From assembly GCA_963935595.1 (NCBI GenBank), contig OZ012542.1, positions 12,003,478 to 12,067,477 on the forward strand: 64,000 nt of DNA. Reading direction: 5' to 3'. Below are positions 42,520-54,548 of this stretch, in pieces. Under the pieces are notes generated by a model. It was not told the DNA's origin. It saw only the letters and a list, made by a program, of their open reading frames with translations, and ran no database searches. The translations under genes were made by a program, and so were the position numbers. Source of the DNA: Schoenobius gigantellus. Taxonomy: Eukaryota > Arthropoda > Insecta > Lepidoptera > Crambidae. The first letter of the stretch is position 1. Every line of letters starts with the position of its first letter.

Positions 42520-44150
42520 TATTGATTGACTTCTTCACTCTGCTTATAAATATGGCAAAAGAAATATAACTAGGAGATTGAAATTTCGGAGCAATATAGA
42601 TAACAGACTAAACACGCAAATTTTTTTTCTTATATTGGTGAAAATCATAGTTATCAAAAAAAGGTAGACAAATTTTCCGAAAAGTAAAAAATAACCTACT
42701 TAACTGATTTTTGTATTGAGCCAACAGTTAAAAAAATTCCCTCCGAAGCAAGTGGACAGATTCGCAGCTGGACAGATTCTCAGGTGGACGGATTAGCAAC
42801 TGGACAGGACATGTACAATCATACATAACGACAACCACTTGTACGTTTATCGTTTGTCCAGTATTGATTTGATTCTATTTAGTATGGATTTAGATTCTAT
42901 TTAGATGGGACTGATTTCGTGAGGAATTTGAAACTTGCATAATTTGAAGAAAAATATTTACAAAAATATTTATTGCTCGAAAATGGTGAATCGGAGCCAA
43001 AAAATAACGAAATTTTTGACTCCCCATACACCCTCACAACTTTTATATGAAGTCTAGTTCAGATAGCACCTTGTGTAGCAAAGGGTTTTTTTTTGTTTTT
43101 TTACTTTTTCGCAAAATTTGTTAACCTTTTTATAACAATGATTTTCGCCAATTTGAGAAAAAATATTGCGTGTATTTAGTCTGAATTCTATATTACTTTG
43201 AATAATCGATAAAATGCAATGCGTGCGTTTTTTGATAAGCACGGCACTATTGCTTGTACTGCGTTATTCCGAAACATTAAACCGAATGCGTTGCTACCGA
43301 AAGCAGTGTACTACATTACGCGCTCTGAGTAATATGGTACAAATCGCGTGCGTACATTGCCGGGAATGTATATTTTTTAGAAAAATATTGTGACTTATCG
43401 TCATGATCAAGTTTTGGTGGATTATGACTGAAAACAGTTATTATAAACAAGTTTACTACTAATCGAGCTTTATATAGTATAGATAGATAAAGATAGATAA
43501 ATAGCGATTTTGATTTGGAACAAAATTTGTTCAATAGAGTGAACTGTATCATAGATTTAATTTGCAACAGAAACGAAATTTATTGGTTTAAAGACAATTA
43601 TAACAAGTTTATAATATAGTGAGAAAAGTGATTTAAAAGGGACTCACCTGAGTATTTCGGGACACCAACTTAATTAGCACTTGAGAATTGATAGAAGTTT
43701 CCTAAGGTTTACCTATTGCTGGATCCAGTTGAGTTCTCCTTATTTCGCTACTAATCAAAACTATTGTGCTTATTTTAAATGCACTAATTACGAAGTGCTT
43801 TATCAATAATAAAATCGACTGCGAGAAACGTTATAAATTACTAGATTTACGCTACGACACACGACAATTCGATAACAAGTTGAATGATCAAGAGATGATG
43901 GTTAAGCGAATTTGAATTTCTAACTGTTACTTTCTTTTATTTGAATTTTCGCGAACTAAACGAAAGTGTTGCCATTACAAAAAATAATTAATCTACAAAC
44001 AAGACCAGAATATTGAACATTCCGCCCACCTAAATACAACGGATTTACAATAATAAATTAATAATTAAGTAATAAGTTTCCTTTGTTTGGAATAGTATGA
44101 AATCTAAATTAAACAACTAAACAAAAACTTACGAATATTCAAAAGAGATA
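42520..44150. other. Non-coding AT-rich interval, right part probably a BEL/Pao LTR
   Basis: 42520-43640 shows no gene. At 44019 on the minus strand TGTTCAATATTC follows a purine-rich AGGTGGGCGGA, which is where the 3' LTR of the BEL/Pao fragment should begin; the other LTR edge was not identified and no second LTR copy is in the window. Confidence 0.35.
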
Positions 44151-44476
44151 TTAATTTTCAATTGGAAGAGGACACAGCTTTACGACTGGCCTCTTTAAGT
44201 CACCTGTGGCGGTACGAACAGTCACAACTCGACAAATACCATCAGTACCTGGATTTAGCTGTGTGACCCTACCTAATTTCCATTTCATGGGTGAAAATTG
44301 CTCATTAACTATGAGAACCAGAGTACCAATAACTATTTCTTTTTGCTTGTCAAACCATTTGTGTCGAGTCTGCAAAGTGTGTAAGTATTCGACTTGCCAC
44401 TTGCGCCAAAAATCTTGGTGCATTTTCCGGAGTAGTTTCCACCTTTGTACTCCACTTATGTGTACATCCACTTCAT
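44151..44476 (-). pseudogene. BEL/Pao integrase C-terminal tail (DUF5641-like)
   Basis: Read from 44476 down: VQRWKLLRKMHQDFWRKWQ, EYLHTLQTRHKW, VLIVNEQFSPMKWKLGRV, then PGTDGICRVVTVRT and RPVVKLCPLP. This is the conserved terminal region of Pao/BEL pol proteins. The frame is open, but everything upstream is replaced at 44476/44477 by the RAG1-like gene copy, producing a chimeric junction. Confidence 0.8.
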
Positions 44477-45293
44477 CAGGAGAATAGGGGTTAGGTTCCG
44501 ATTTTGATTTTATGGTCCCTGCGATTTTTTAGGCCGCGTTGGGCTTTTCAAGCATTCTTTTATTACAAACTCCAAGTCTTGAGAAGAACTTTTTTAAAGT
44601 TTTTTACCTGTTTCGTCTGTTACAATTTTTGTTATAACTTTAATTAATTTAGAATGAGGTTCTCCTTCAAGTGATTCCTCAAGACTTTTCCGTACACGAC
44701 GCTTTTGTCGATCACTTAGATTTTGATAACATAATATAGATTTGGAACTGGATGAATCGCCAAAAGAAGTTCCAGGTTTCGGGTCTTCGCGTTCTTCGGG
44801 ATTTAAAGGTTTTTGTAAGATACTAGTTTCCGAAATTAAAGGATTGTCTTCTAATAAATGTGGCGCAACTAGTTCAATTATATTTTGTTGTGGTAAAGGA
44901 CTTTCATCGATATTTAGTTTTGGTATTTCAATATCAAAAGTAGTGGAAAGCCAGTGTTTGTTTTTTTTTTCATAAAATGATTAATATTTCTCTAACTGCT
45001 TCTATATAAAGTTTCACATTTACATAAAATTTTGTAATATTACTTCTAAAATCTTTGTTTTCGATTGCGATGTTGTTTAGAATGCCATTTGGATACAAAG
45101 AGTTTAATACGATCATGTATCGTTCCTTTGAATCAAGATCTAAAGGCCTTTTATGATCTCCGTACAAATGTGCCCTATCTACAAAAATGTTATAAATATC
45201 CAATTTCGTGAGCGATTTCTTATGATCCGTGTTCATGCTTTCGTCGTTGGTAGTTGCCACTCGCTGACCAGCATTAGGGGTTGGCGCCCTCAT
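44477..45293 (-). pseudogene. RAG1-like gene copy 1 (longest, frameshifted)
   Basis: Extends past the amplification breakpoint into LCYQNLSDRQKHRV-type sequence as in the full gene, ending at the BEL/Pao junction. An extra base near 45270 disrupts the N-terminal frame and other frameshifts are present. Confidence 0.7.
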
Positions 45294-45461
45294 GCCCCCC
45301 TTGCATTAAGTCCTCAGGTCCGGGCCTAGAAGGACATCCCCCAGCAGGACGGGTCAGTGCCTGCTGAGGCAATGCAGTGCCATGGGTCTTTGACGGCTCC
45401 ATGACACCTCACCCCCTCTTCTCCAGACATTATGTATGGGCATTGGGTTTTGACATTCTGT

Positions 45462-46243
45462 CTAACGAGGGCGGACCCCTTCCCAATGCCACATAATATC
45501 CTTCATCGACGATTCATTTGAATACAACAACATAACAACGAAGCGGACAATCGGAGACAGAATGCTAGATGCAGAATGCATAGATTTGGAACTGGATGAA
45601 TCGCCAAAAGAAGTTCCAGGTTTCGGGTCTTCACGTTCTTCGGGATTTAAAGGTTTTTGTAAGATACTAGTTTCCGAAATTGAAGGATTGTCTTCTAATA
45701 AATGTGGCGCAACTAGTTCAATTATATTTTGTTGTGGTAAAGGACTTTCATCGATATTTAGTTTTGGTATTTTAATATCAAAAGTAGTGGAAAGCCAGTG
45801 TTTGTTTTTTTTCATAAAATGATTAATATTGCTCTAACTGCTTCTATATAAAGTTTCACATTTACATAAAATTTTGTAATATTACTTCTAAAATCTTTGT
45901 TTTCGATTGCGATGTTGTTTAGAATGCCATTTGGATACAAAGAGTTTAATACGATCATGTATCGTTCCTTTGAATCAAGATCTAAAGGCCTTTTATGATC
46001 TCCGTACAAATGTGCCCTATCTACAAAAATGTTATAAATATCCAATTTCGTGAGCGATTTCTTATGATCCGTGTTCATGCTTTCGTCGTTGGTAGTTGCC
46101 ACTCGCTGACCAGCATGAGGGTTGGCGCCCTCATGCCCCCCTTGCATTAAGTCCTCAGGTCCGGGCCTAGAAGGACATCCCCCAGCAGGACGGGTCAGTG
46201 CCTGCTGAGGCAATGCAGTGCCATGGGTCTTTGACGGCTCCAT
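45462..46243 (-). pseudogene. RAG1-like gene copy 2 (truncated unit)
   Basis: N-terminal frame 46243-45812 (MEPSKTHGTALPQQ ... LTKLDIYNIFVDRAHL) followed by a second frame 45815-45462 (KHWLSTTFDIKIPKLNID) that crosses the tandem junction after SSSSKS. Confidence 0.75.
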
Positions 46244-46303
46244 GACACCTCACCCCCTCTTCTCCAGACATTATGTATGGGCATTGGGTTTTGACATTCT
46301 GTC

Positions 46304-47085
46304 TAACGAGGGCGGACCCCTTCCCAATGCCACATAATATCCTTCATCGACGATTCATTTGAATACAACAACATAACAACGAAGCGGACAATCGGAGACA
46401 GAATGCTAGATGCAGAATGCATAGATTTGGAACTGGATGAATCGCCAAAAGAAGTTCCAGGTTTCGGGTCTTCACGTTCTTCGGGATTTAAAGGTTTTTG
46501 TAAGATACTAGTTTCCGAAATTGAAGGATTGTCTTCTAATAAATGTGGCGCAACTAGTTCAATTATATTTTGTTGTGGTAAAGGACTTTCATCGATATTT
46601 AGTTTTGGTATTTCAATATCAAAAGTAGTGGAAAGCCAGTGTTTGTTTTTTTTTCATAAAATGATTAATATTTCTCTAACTGCTTCTATATAAAGTTTCA
46701 CATTTACATAAAATTTTGTAATATTACTTCTAAAATCTTTGTTTTCGATTGCGATGTTGTTTAGAATGCCATTTGGATACAAAGAGTTTAATACGATCAT
46801 GTATCGTTCCTTTGAATCAAGATCTAAAGGCCTTTTATGATCTCCGTACAAATGTGCCCTATCTACAAAAATGTTATAAATATCCAATTTCGTGAGCGAT
46901 TTCTTATGATCCGTGTTCATGCTTTCGTCGTTGGTAGTTGCCACTCGCTGACCAGCATGAGGGTTGGCGCCCTCATGCCCCCCTTGCATTAAGTCCTCAG
47001 GTCCGGGCCTAGAAGGACATCCCCCAGCAGGACGGGTTAGTGCCTGCTGAGGCAATGCAGTGCCATGGGTCTTTGACGGCTCCAT
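46304..47085 (-). pseudogene. RAG1-like gene copy 3 (truncated unit)
   Basis: Same structure as copy 2; N-terminal frame 47085-46654. Confidence 0.75.
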
Positions 47086-47145
47086 GACACCTCACCCCCT
47101 CTTCTCCAGACATTATGTATGGGCATTGGGTTTTGACATTCTGTC

Positions 47146-47927
47146 TAACGAGGGCGGACCCCTTCCCAATGCCACATAATATCCTTCATCGACGATTCAT
47201 TTGAATACAACAACATAACAACGAAGCGGACAATCGGAGACAGAATGCTAGATGCAGAATGCATAGATTTGGAACTGGATGAATCGCCAAAAGAAGTTCC
47301 AGGTTTCGGGTCTTCACGTTCTTCGGGATTTAAAGGTTTTTGTAAGATACTAGTTTCCGAAATTGAAGGATTGTCTTCTAATAAATGTGGCGCAACTAGT
47401 TCAATTATATTTTGTTGTGGTAAAGGACTTTCATCGATATTTAGTTTTGGTATTTCAATATCAAAAGTAGTGGAAAGCCAGTGTTTGTTTTTTTTTCATA
47501 AAATGATTAATATTTCTCTAACTGCTTCTATATAAAGTTTCACATTTACATAAAATTTTGTAATATTACTTCTAAAATCTTTGTTTTCGATTGCGATGTT
47601 GTTTAGAATGCCATTTGGATACAAAGAGTTTAATACGATCATGTATCGTTCCTTTGAATCAAGATCTAAAGGCCTTTCATGATCTCCGTACAAATGTGCC
47701 CTATCTACAAAAATGTTATAAATATCCAATTTCGTGAGCGATTTCTTATGATCCGTGTTCATGCTTTCGTCGTTGGTAGTTGCCACTCGCTGACCAGCAT
47801 GAGGGTTGGCGCCCTCATGCCCCCCTTGCATTAAGTCCTCAGGTCCGGGCCTAGAAGTGCATCCCCCAGCAGGACGGGTCAGTGCCTGCTGAGGCAATGC
47901 AGTGCCATGGGTCTTTGACGGCTCCAT
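47146..47927 (-). pseudogene. RAG1-like gene copy 4 (truncated unit)
   Basis: Same structure; N-terminal frame 47927-47496, with small substitutions (GGCTSR, DHERPLD). Confidence 0.75.
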
Positions 47928-47986
47928 GACACCTCACCCCCTCTTCTCCAGACATTATGTATGGGCATTGGGTTTTGACATTCTGT

Positions 47987-48777
47987 CTAACGAGGGCGGA
48001 CCCCTTCCCAATGCCACATAATATCCTTCATCGACGATTCATTTGAATACAACAACATAACAACGAAGCGGACAATCGGAGACAGAATGCTAGATGCAGA
48101 ATGCATAGATTTGGAACTGGATGAATCGCCAAAAGAAGTTCCAGGTTTCGGGTCTTCACGTTCTTCGGGATTTAAAGGTTTTTGTAAGATACTAGTTTCC
48201 GAAATTGAAGGATTGTCTTCTAATAAATGTGGCGCAACTAGTTCAATTATATTTTGTTGTGGTAAAGGACTTTCATCGATATTTAGTTGTGGTATTTCAA
48301 TATCAAAAGTAGTGGAAAGCCAGTGTTTGTTTTTTTTTTTCATAAAATGATTAATATTTCTCTAACTGCTTCTATATAAAGTTTCACATTTACATAAAAT
48401 TTTGTAATATTACTTCTAAAATCTTTGTTTTCGATTGCGATGTTGTTTAGAATGCCATTTGGATACAAAGAGTTTAATACGATCATGTATCGTTCCTTTG
48501 AATCAAGATCTAAAGGCCTTTTATGATCTCCGTACAAATGTGCCCTATTTACAAAAATGTTATAAATATCCAATTTCGTGAGCGATTTCTTATGATCCGT
48601 GTTCATGCTTTCGTCGTAAGTAGTTGTAGTTGCCACTCGCTGACCAGCATGAGGGTTGGCGCCCTCATGCCCCCCTTGCATTAAGTCCTCTGGTCGGGGC
48701 CCAGAAGGACATCCCCCAGCAGGACGGGTCAGTGCCTGCTGAGGCAATGCAGTGCCATGGGTCTTTGACGGCTCCAT
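47987..48777 (-). pseudogene. RAG1-like gene copy 5 (next to the hairpin)
   Basis: N-terminal frame 48777-48340 has a short duplication (VATTTTYDES) and the second frame runs 48343-47987. About 110 bases of 5' flank present in the + copy are missing between 48850 and 48860. Confidence 0.75.
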
Positions 48778-48867
48778 GACACCTCACCCCCGCTTCTCCA
48801 GACATTATGTATGGACATTGGGTTTTGACATTCTGTCTAACGAGGGCGGACGCGTACATCAGTATGT

Positions 48868-49214
48868 CCACAAAGCGTAAAAATGTTCATATTTCACATA
48901 ATATTGTCACACAATGCACAACACTGTAAAATACAAAACTTTACTAAAATCGAAAACCGACAAACACTCGAACTTGCCGCACGCGCTTTTGTTTCCCACA
49001 CTTAGTGAGAAGTTCATATTACAATATGAAAGAATAAACATAAATACACACAGTCACACACTTGTTGCAGACTTCTCACTAAGTGTGGGAAACAAAAGCG
49101 CGCGCGGCAAGTTCCAGTGTTTGTCGGTTTTCGATTTTAGTAAAGTTTTGTATTTTACAGTGTTGTGCATTGTGTTACAATATTATGTGAAATATGAACA
49201 TTTTTACGCTTTGT
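48868..49214. repeat. Head-to-head junction: long hairpin with ~145-bp arms and 57-base loop
   Basis: Arm 48868-49013 and arm 49071-49214 are reverse complements with few differences; landmark CACACTTAGTGAGAAG borders the loop on the left and CTTCTCACTAAGTGTG on the right. The loop (49014-49070) is AT rich. The arms are the 5' flanks of the minus-strand array and the + strand gene. Confidence 0.9.
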
Positions 49215-52200
49215 AGACAGACTTGATGTACGCGTTTTATAAGCATTCTGTCTCCGATTGTCCGCTTCGTTGTTATGTTGTTGTATTCAAATGAATCGTC
49301 GATGAAGGATATTATGTGGCATTGGGAAGGGGTCCGCCCTCGTTAGACAGAATGTCAAAACCCAATGCCCATACATAATGTCTGGAGAAGAGGGGGTGAG
49401 GTGTCATGGAGCCGTCAAAGACCCATGGCACTGCATTGCCTCAGCAGGCACTGACCCGTCCTGCTGGGGGATGTCCTTCTAGGCCCCGACCTGAGGACTT
49501 AATGCAAGGGGGGCATGAGGGCGCCAACCCTCATGCTGGTCAGCGAGTGGCAACTACCAACGACGAAAGCATAAACACGGATCATAAGAAATCGCTCACG
49601 AAATTGGATATTTATAACATTTTTGTAGATAGGGCACATTTGTACGGAGATCATAAAAGGCCTTTAGATCTTGATTCAGAGGAACGATGCATGATCGTGT
49701 TAAACTCTTTGTATCCAAATGGCATTCTAAACAATATCGCGATCGAAAACAAAGATTTTAGAAGTAATATTACAAATTTTTTAAGTAAATGTGAAACTTT
49801 ATATAGAAGCAGTAAGAAAAATATTAATCATTTTATGAAAAAAAAACAAACACTGGCTTTCCACTACTTTTGATATTGAAATACTAAAACTAAATATCGA
49901 TGAAAGTCCTTTACCACAACAAAATATAATTGAACTAGTTGCGCCACATTTATTAGAAGACAATCCTTCAATTTCGGAAACTAGTAACTTACAAAAACCT
50001 TTAAATCCCGAAGAACATGAAGACCCGAAAACTGGAACTTCTTTTGGCGATTCATCCAGTTCCAAATCTATATTATGTTATCAAAATTTAAGTGATCGAC
50101 AAAAGCATCGTGTACGGAAAAGTCTTGAGGAATCACTTGAAGGAGAACCTCATTCTAAATTAATTAAAGTTATAACAAAAATTGTAACAGACGAAACCGG
50201 TGAAAAACTTAAAAAAAGTTCTTCTCAAGACTTGGAGCTTGTAATAAAAGAATGCTTGAAAAGCCCAACGCGGCCTAAAAAAATCGCAGGGACCATAAAA
50301 TCAAAATCGGAACCTAAACCCTATTCCCCTGATGAAGCTCTTTGTTTAATGATAGATTTAAAACTATCAGTGGAGGACTATATATACATGCAACAAGATG
50401 CTAAGTCTCGAGCATTTAATCTTTACCCTCCTTACTATAGGATACAGCAAGCTAAAAAATATTGTTATCCTGATAATGAAATTGATGTCTCAGAGCGAGA
50501 AGCTAAGGTGCCTTTAATTAAATGATTTACTTATGCACACGTTTCGACGAATCGTTGACTCTTGCGATCAAAGGGTTTCAGATTATTGCAACCAAAAGCA
50601 GTTAAATACTCTTGCTTGCGTGTTTGAGGGTTCATGGGGATTTGATGATAGCACGGGACAGTCAACATATAAGCAAACGTTTTCGGATAACATTGATAAA
50701 CACTGCCTTTTTGCTACTACCTACATTCCGTTGCGCATAAAAACCACGGATAATTTTGTTCTGTGGTCAAACCCAACTCCACAATCTTTTAGATTTTGCC
50801 GACCAATAAAAATACAATACCGATCGGAATCAAAAGATCTGATTCTGGAAGAAAAAACCCGGGTAGAAGAAGAAATTAATTTTTTTTCTCAAATGTATTC
50901 AGAAAATTCTGCTGGATATGTCGTTACCGGAGAACCAAAATTATACTTTACCGCAATTGATGGCAAAGTCTTTAATGTCATCACAAATACAAGCTCACAA
51001 TCACGTTGTGCATGTTGTGGGGCTACTTGCACCGAGCTTAATAAACTTGAAGTGGCAAAAAAATCATTAAATCAAGAAGCTTTGATCCACGGAATTAGCC
51101 CACTGCATGCATGGATCAGAATTTTCGAATTTTTGCTGCATTTAGGCTATAAAAACGATCCAGATGAAAAAAGTGGAGAGTAACAAAAAACTCACCCGAA
51201 GGTCGTATTGTGAAAAGAACAAAAAAAGAAATTCAAGCGGAGATTAGGAAAAAAATGGGTTTATTAGTGGATGTTGTCAGGCCTAATGCAGGAACAACCA
51301 ACGATGGCAACACTGCCCGAACTGCGTTGTCAGAAGCAAACCGAGAAACCTTTGCAAATATTCTTGGAATTGAGTAATGGCTTGTTGAGCATTTACATAC
51401 CATTCTGGTGGCATTATTAAGCGAATTGGAAATAGATTCTCAAAAGTTTCAATATTTTTGTGAGTGTGAATGAACACCAAAAAATACTTCGATACCCTAA
51501 GCTCTCTTATCAAAAAAAGATATTGAACAACAAAAACAAAAATTTACCATTACAATAGTACTAGCAATTTTAGTAACGACTACACATTAAATTGTATTCT
51601 AAGCTGAAATTTAGTAAATGATCACCAAATTTTAGCAAGCAAATTAATACAAAATTTCTACCTAAATTAACCACTATGATTGCCAAAATGCATCCATATT
51701 ACCAAGTTATGTAAAATGATCCCAAATTTAGGAGCACCTACCGCTCAAATTGAAATTACTATCTATAAGTAACCATCTTTTATGTTTTTTTCATTTAATA
51801 AAAGAATTATTGGTATTCCAGAAGTTTTAGTTTTTAATCTGATAGGCATTTGATTGAATAAACGCTTCTGTTTTTTGGCAGTGGTAATTTAATTTAGGGA
51901 ATATAAATATCAGTTTAGTAAACATCTTACAACATATTTGTAAAGGATCAAATTTTAGGAGATTATTTACTGTGTTTGGGAGAAATAATGATTTACATAG
52001 CATAATTATCTTTACTAGGATAATGAGATGTTAAATATTTGCTTGACATTTAAGATTAAAATCCGGTTAAAATACTGGTGGTCATATAACATTTTTGGGT
52101 TTACAATGATTAGTTTGGAGTCATGTGTTTTAATAGGATAGCAAGATGTTATAATTTGGTTATACTTTTGGAAAAAAAAGGAGTTTACATTTTGGCACTC

Positions 52201-52326
52201 ATTACCTATTTTTGGGTAACCAATGATAAGTTTGGAGACATTGTCTTTAATAAGATAGTAATATGTTATACTTTTGGCTATAATTTCACATGAAAATGGT
52301 GTTTTAATTTTGGCGATCGTTTACTA

Positions 52327-53982
52327 CACTCGCGAGCAAAAGTTTGGAATGAGTTACTTGAAATTGGTTGCGCGTTATCTTGAGTAGTTAATACTTTTTT
52401 AATAATCGTAAAAATGACATCATTTTAAAGGTTCAACTCTTTACTTTTAAACTGATATCGAATTTATTAAAAACAAGCCAGTATTTATGGAGCCATTCCG
52501 CATTAAGTGAAGGTGTATCGAAAAAGACGTGTTTCAATTGTTTGATACGTCACGAGTTGCGACCTATTGACCCCCTATAAAAGCACCTGTTATCGGATTT
52601 TCTTTATCAGTCGACTTTTACACGTTGACCGGTACACATCTCCGCCACTTTTGACCCTTTACCTTGTACGACAATGGAGACAACACCTACAGAAGCAGCA
52701 CAAATCGTAGCCCTATTGCAAGAAGGGCTCAGCCAGCAGGTTGTCGCTCGTTGGCTCCACATAAGCCAATCCTGTGTTTCGAAAGTTTTTAAGCGCTTTC
52801 GGGAGACTGGTGGCTTTATCCCGAGACCAAAATCTGGACGGCGCCGGTGCACATCGGAGAGGGATGACCGTTTTATCGTGTCAACCTCTCTCCGAAATCG
52901 GCATTTGACTGGTGTCGACGTCCAACAGGAGCTCCGAGATGTTCGTGGGGTAGCAGCCAGCGAGTGGACAGTTCGTCGACGACTCAAGCAAGCGAATCTG
53001 ACTCCAAAAAGGCCTGCCACAGGCCCGAAACTCACGACAGCTAACCGACAAGCACGCCTTCAGTTTGCCCACCACCCATCTTGATTGAGAGGTTGAGCAA
53101 TGGAGGCAAGTCCTGTTCTCCGACGAAAACAGGATGTGTTTGCACGGTAGCGACAGAAGAGGACGGGTCTACAGGCGGCCTGGGGAGCGATTTGCACAGT
53201 GCTGTGTCGCTGAAAGAGTGGCTTATGGGGGCGGCTCTTGTATGATGTGGGCCGGCATTTCCTTCGATGGTAAAACCGAGCTTGTTTTCGTGCCTGGCGG
53301 GGGACGAGGAGGCGGTCTAACTTCGGACCGGTACATTTCCGATATTCTCCTGGAACATGTCGTTCCCTATGCGGGATACATCGGTGATGACTTCCTCCTT
53401 ATGCACGATAACGCTCGTTGTCACACTGCCCGTGTAACAACGGAATACCTCGAAGAAGTCGGTATTGCCACATTGGACTGGCCAGCGCTCAGCCCTGACT
53501 TGAATCCCATTGAGCACGTGTGGGATGAACTGAAGAGGAAGGTTCGTTCCAGAACTCCTGCTCCTTCATGTCTGAATGAGCTGAAATCAGCGTTGATTGA
53601 GGAGTGGGAAGGTATTCCACAAGAATCAATTCAGAAGCTGATCAGGTCTATGAAGAATCGTCTTGGAGCAGTTATTAGGGCGAGGGGAGGGAACACAAAA
53701 TATTGACACTTTTTTTTAAAGATAAATAAATGTTTTATTTAATAATTTTTGTTGTTTTATTCATTCATTATTTTTGTTGTTTTATTGTTTTCCTACCTCC
53801 TTCACTTAATCCGGGATAACTCCACAATTACGGGCTCGATGTGAATTAATTTTATATCGATTTAAAGTGGACAGTTGCACCTTTAACATTGTCATTTTTA
53901 TGATTATAAAAAAATTATTTAGTAAGCAAAATCACGCGGAACCAATTTCAAGTAACTGATTCCAAACTTTTGCTCGCGAGTG
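52327..53982 (+). mobile_element. Tc1-like DNA transposon
   Basis: 1656 bp with terminal inverted repeats starting CACTCGCGAGCAAAAGTTTG, matching over about 45 bases, and a TA target duplication (52325-52326 and 53983-53984). Confidence 0.93.
52674..53706 (+). pseudogene. Tc1-like transposase (one frameshift, one nonsense)
   Basis: From ATG 52674: paired-type HTH (EAAQIVALLQEGLSQQVVAR, HISQSCVSKVFKRFRETG), GRRRCTSERDD, second HTH part (SEWTVRRRLKQANLTPKR). The frame shifts near 53060 and a TGG-to-TGA change lies a few codons later; the catalytic domain then reads QVLFSDENRMCLHG (first Asp), LLMHDNARCHTA (second Asp) and SPDLNPIEHVWDELKRKV (Glu), ending TAA-like stop at 53704-53706. Full DDE triad visible. 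Cut-and-paste transposase, inactive here only by two lesions. Confidence 0.9.
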
Positions 53983-54339
53983 TATTTTCGGTAGTAAAAA
54001 TCGTTTTTTCGGTGTTATATTTTACTATATTTGGTGATCAGTTAAACATAAGCGGTAAAATACGTACAGAAGTACAATTGGTTCTATACGCCAGTAACCC
54101 TGCACAAGATACTGATGCACGGATCACAAATAATTGAGTCTATTCCCATTCCCTATGGAATGTTATCAGAACAAGCCGGCGAATCTAGAAACAAGTTTTG
54201 GCGTTACGATCGCCAACATCACACACGAAAATTAGATCGCAAAACAACAGTGCTTGACTTGTTTCACCGCGCACTGGAATCTTCAGACCCATTTCTATCG
54301 ACGATGTCTATTGGCAGGCGACATATAAAAAAATAACTT

Positions 54340-54548
54340 AAGTTCTTCCCAAAAAGGCCCTGTCACTCTTAAAACCGACAATGGAGAATGTTCATGTTAT
54401 GCACTTAGGCTCTTATGCATGTCGTGGCAACCTGTAATTGGGTCTGCACTTAAGAGTGAATTGATTAGCACTTAGTTTTAAGATTTTATTAGTGTAAGAT
54501 TTGTTGGTTGTCCTTAAATAAATAAATAAATTATAAAATAAATAAATT
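54340..54548 (+). repeat. Insert in the transposase C-terminus with TAAA-rich tail
   Basis: Sits between FLSTMSI and the acidic tail. Ends in TAAATAAATAAATAAATTA, typical of a short retroposed fragment. Contains an imperfect CTCTTAAAACCG / CACTTAAGAGTG pair. Confidence 0.5.

Larger units (their letters stand above)
44477..48860 (-). repeat. Five tandem ~842-bp copies of the 5' part of the RAG1-like gene
   Basis: The landmark CATAAAATGATTAATATT occurs at 44971, 45813, 46655, 47497 and 48341, spacing 842, 842, 842 and 844. Each unit carries 5' flank, the N-terminal coding segment and a second segment that stops after SSSSKS, where it is joined by filler GCATTCTGCATCT to the next 5' flank. The leftmost copy alone continues through the normal sequence to about 44477. 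Units are nearly identical, differing mainly in a poly-T tract of 8-11 bases. Confidence 0.93.
51545..54055. repeat. Insert in the transposase: decayed 118-bp tandem repeats hosting a Tc1 element
   Basis: Coding homology is lost between about 51540 and 54058. ATGAT(T/A)... landmarks at 51988, 52106 and 52223 (for example ATGATTAGTTTGGAG, ATGATAAGTTTGGAG) give a period of 117-118. A motif GATCACCAAATTTTAG and variants recur near 51620, 51718 and 51945. No ORF apart from the nested Tc1. Confidence 0.6.
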
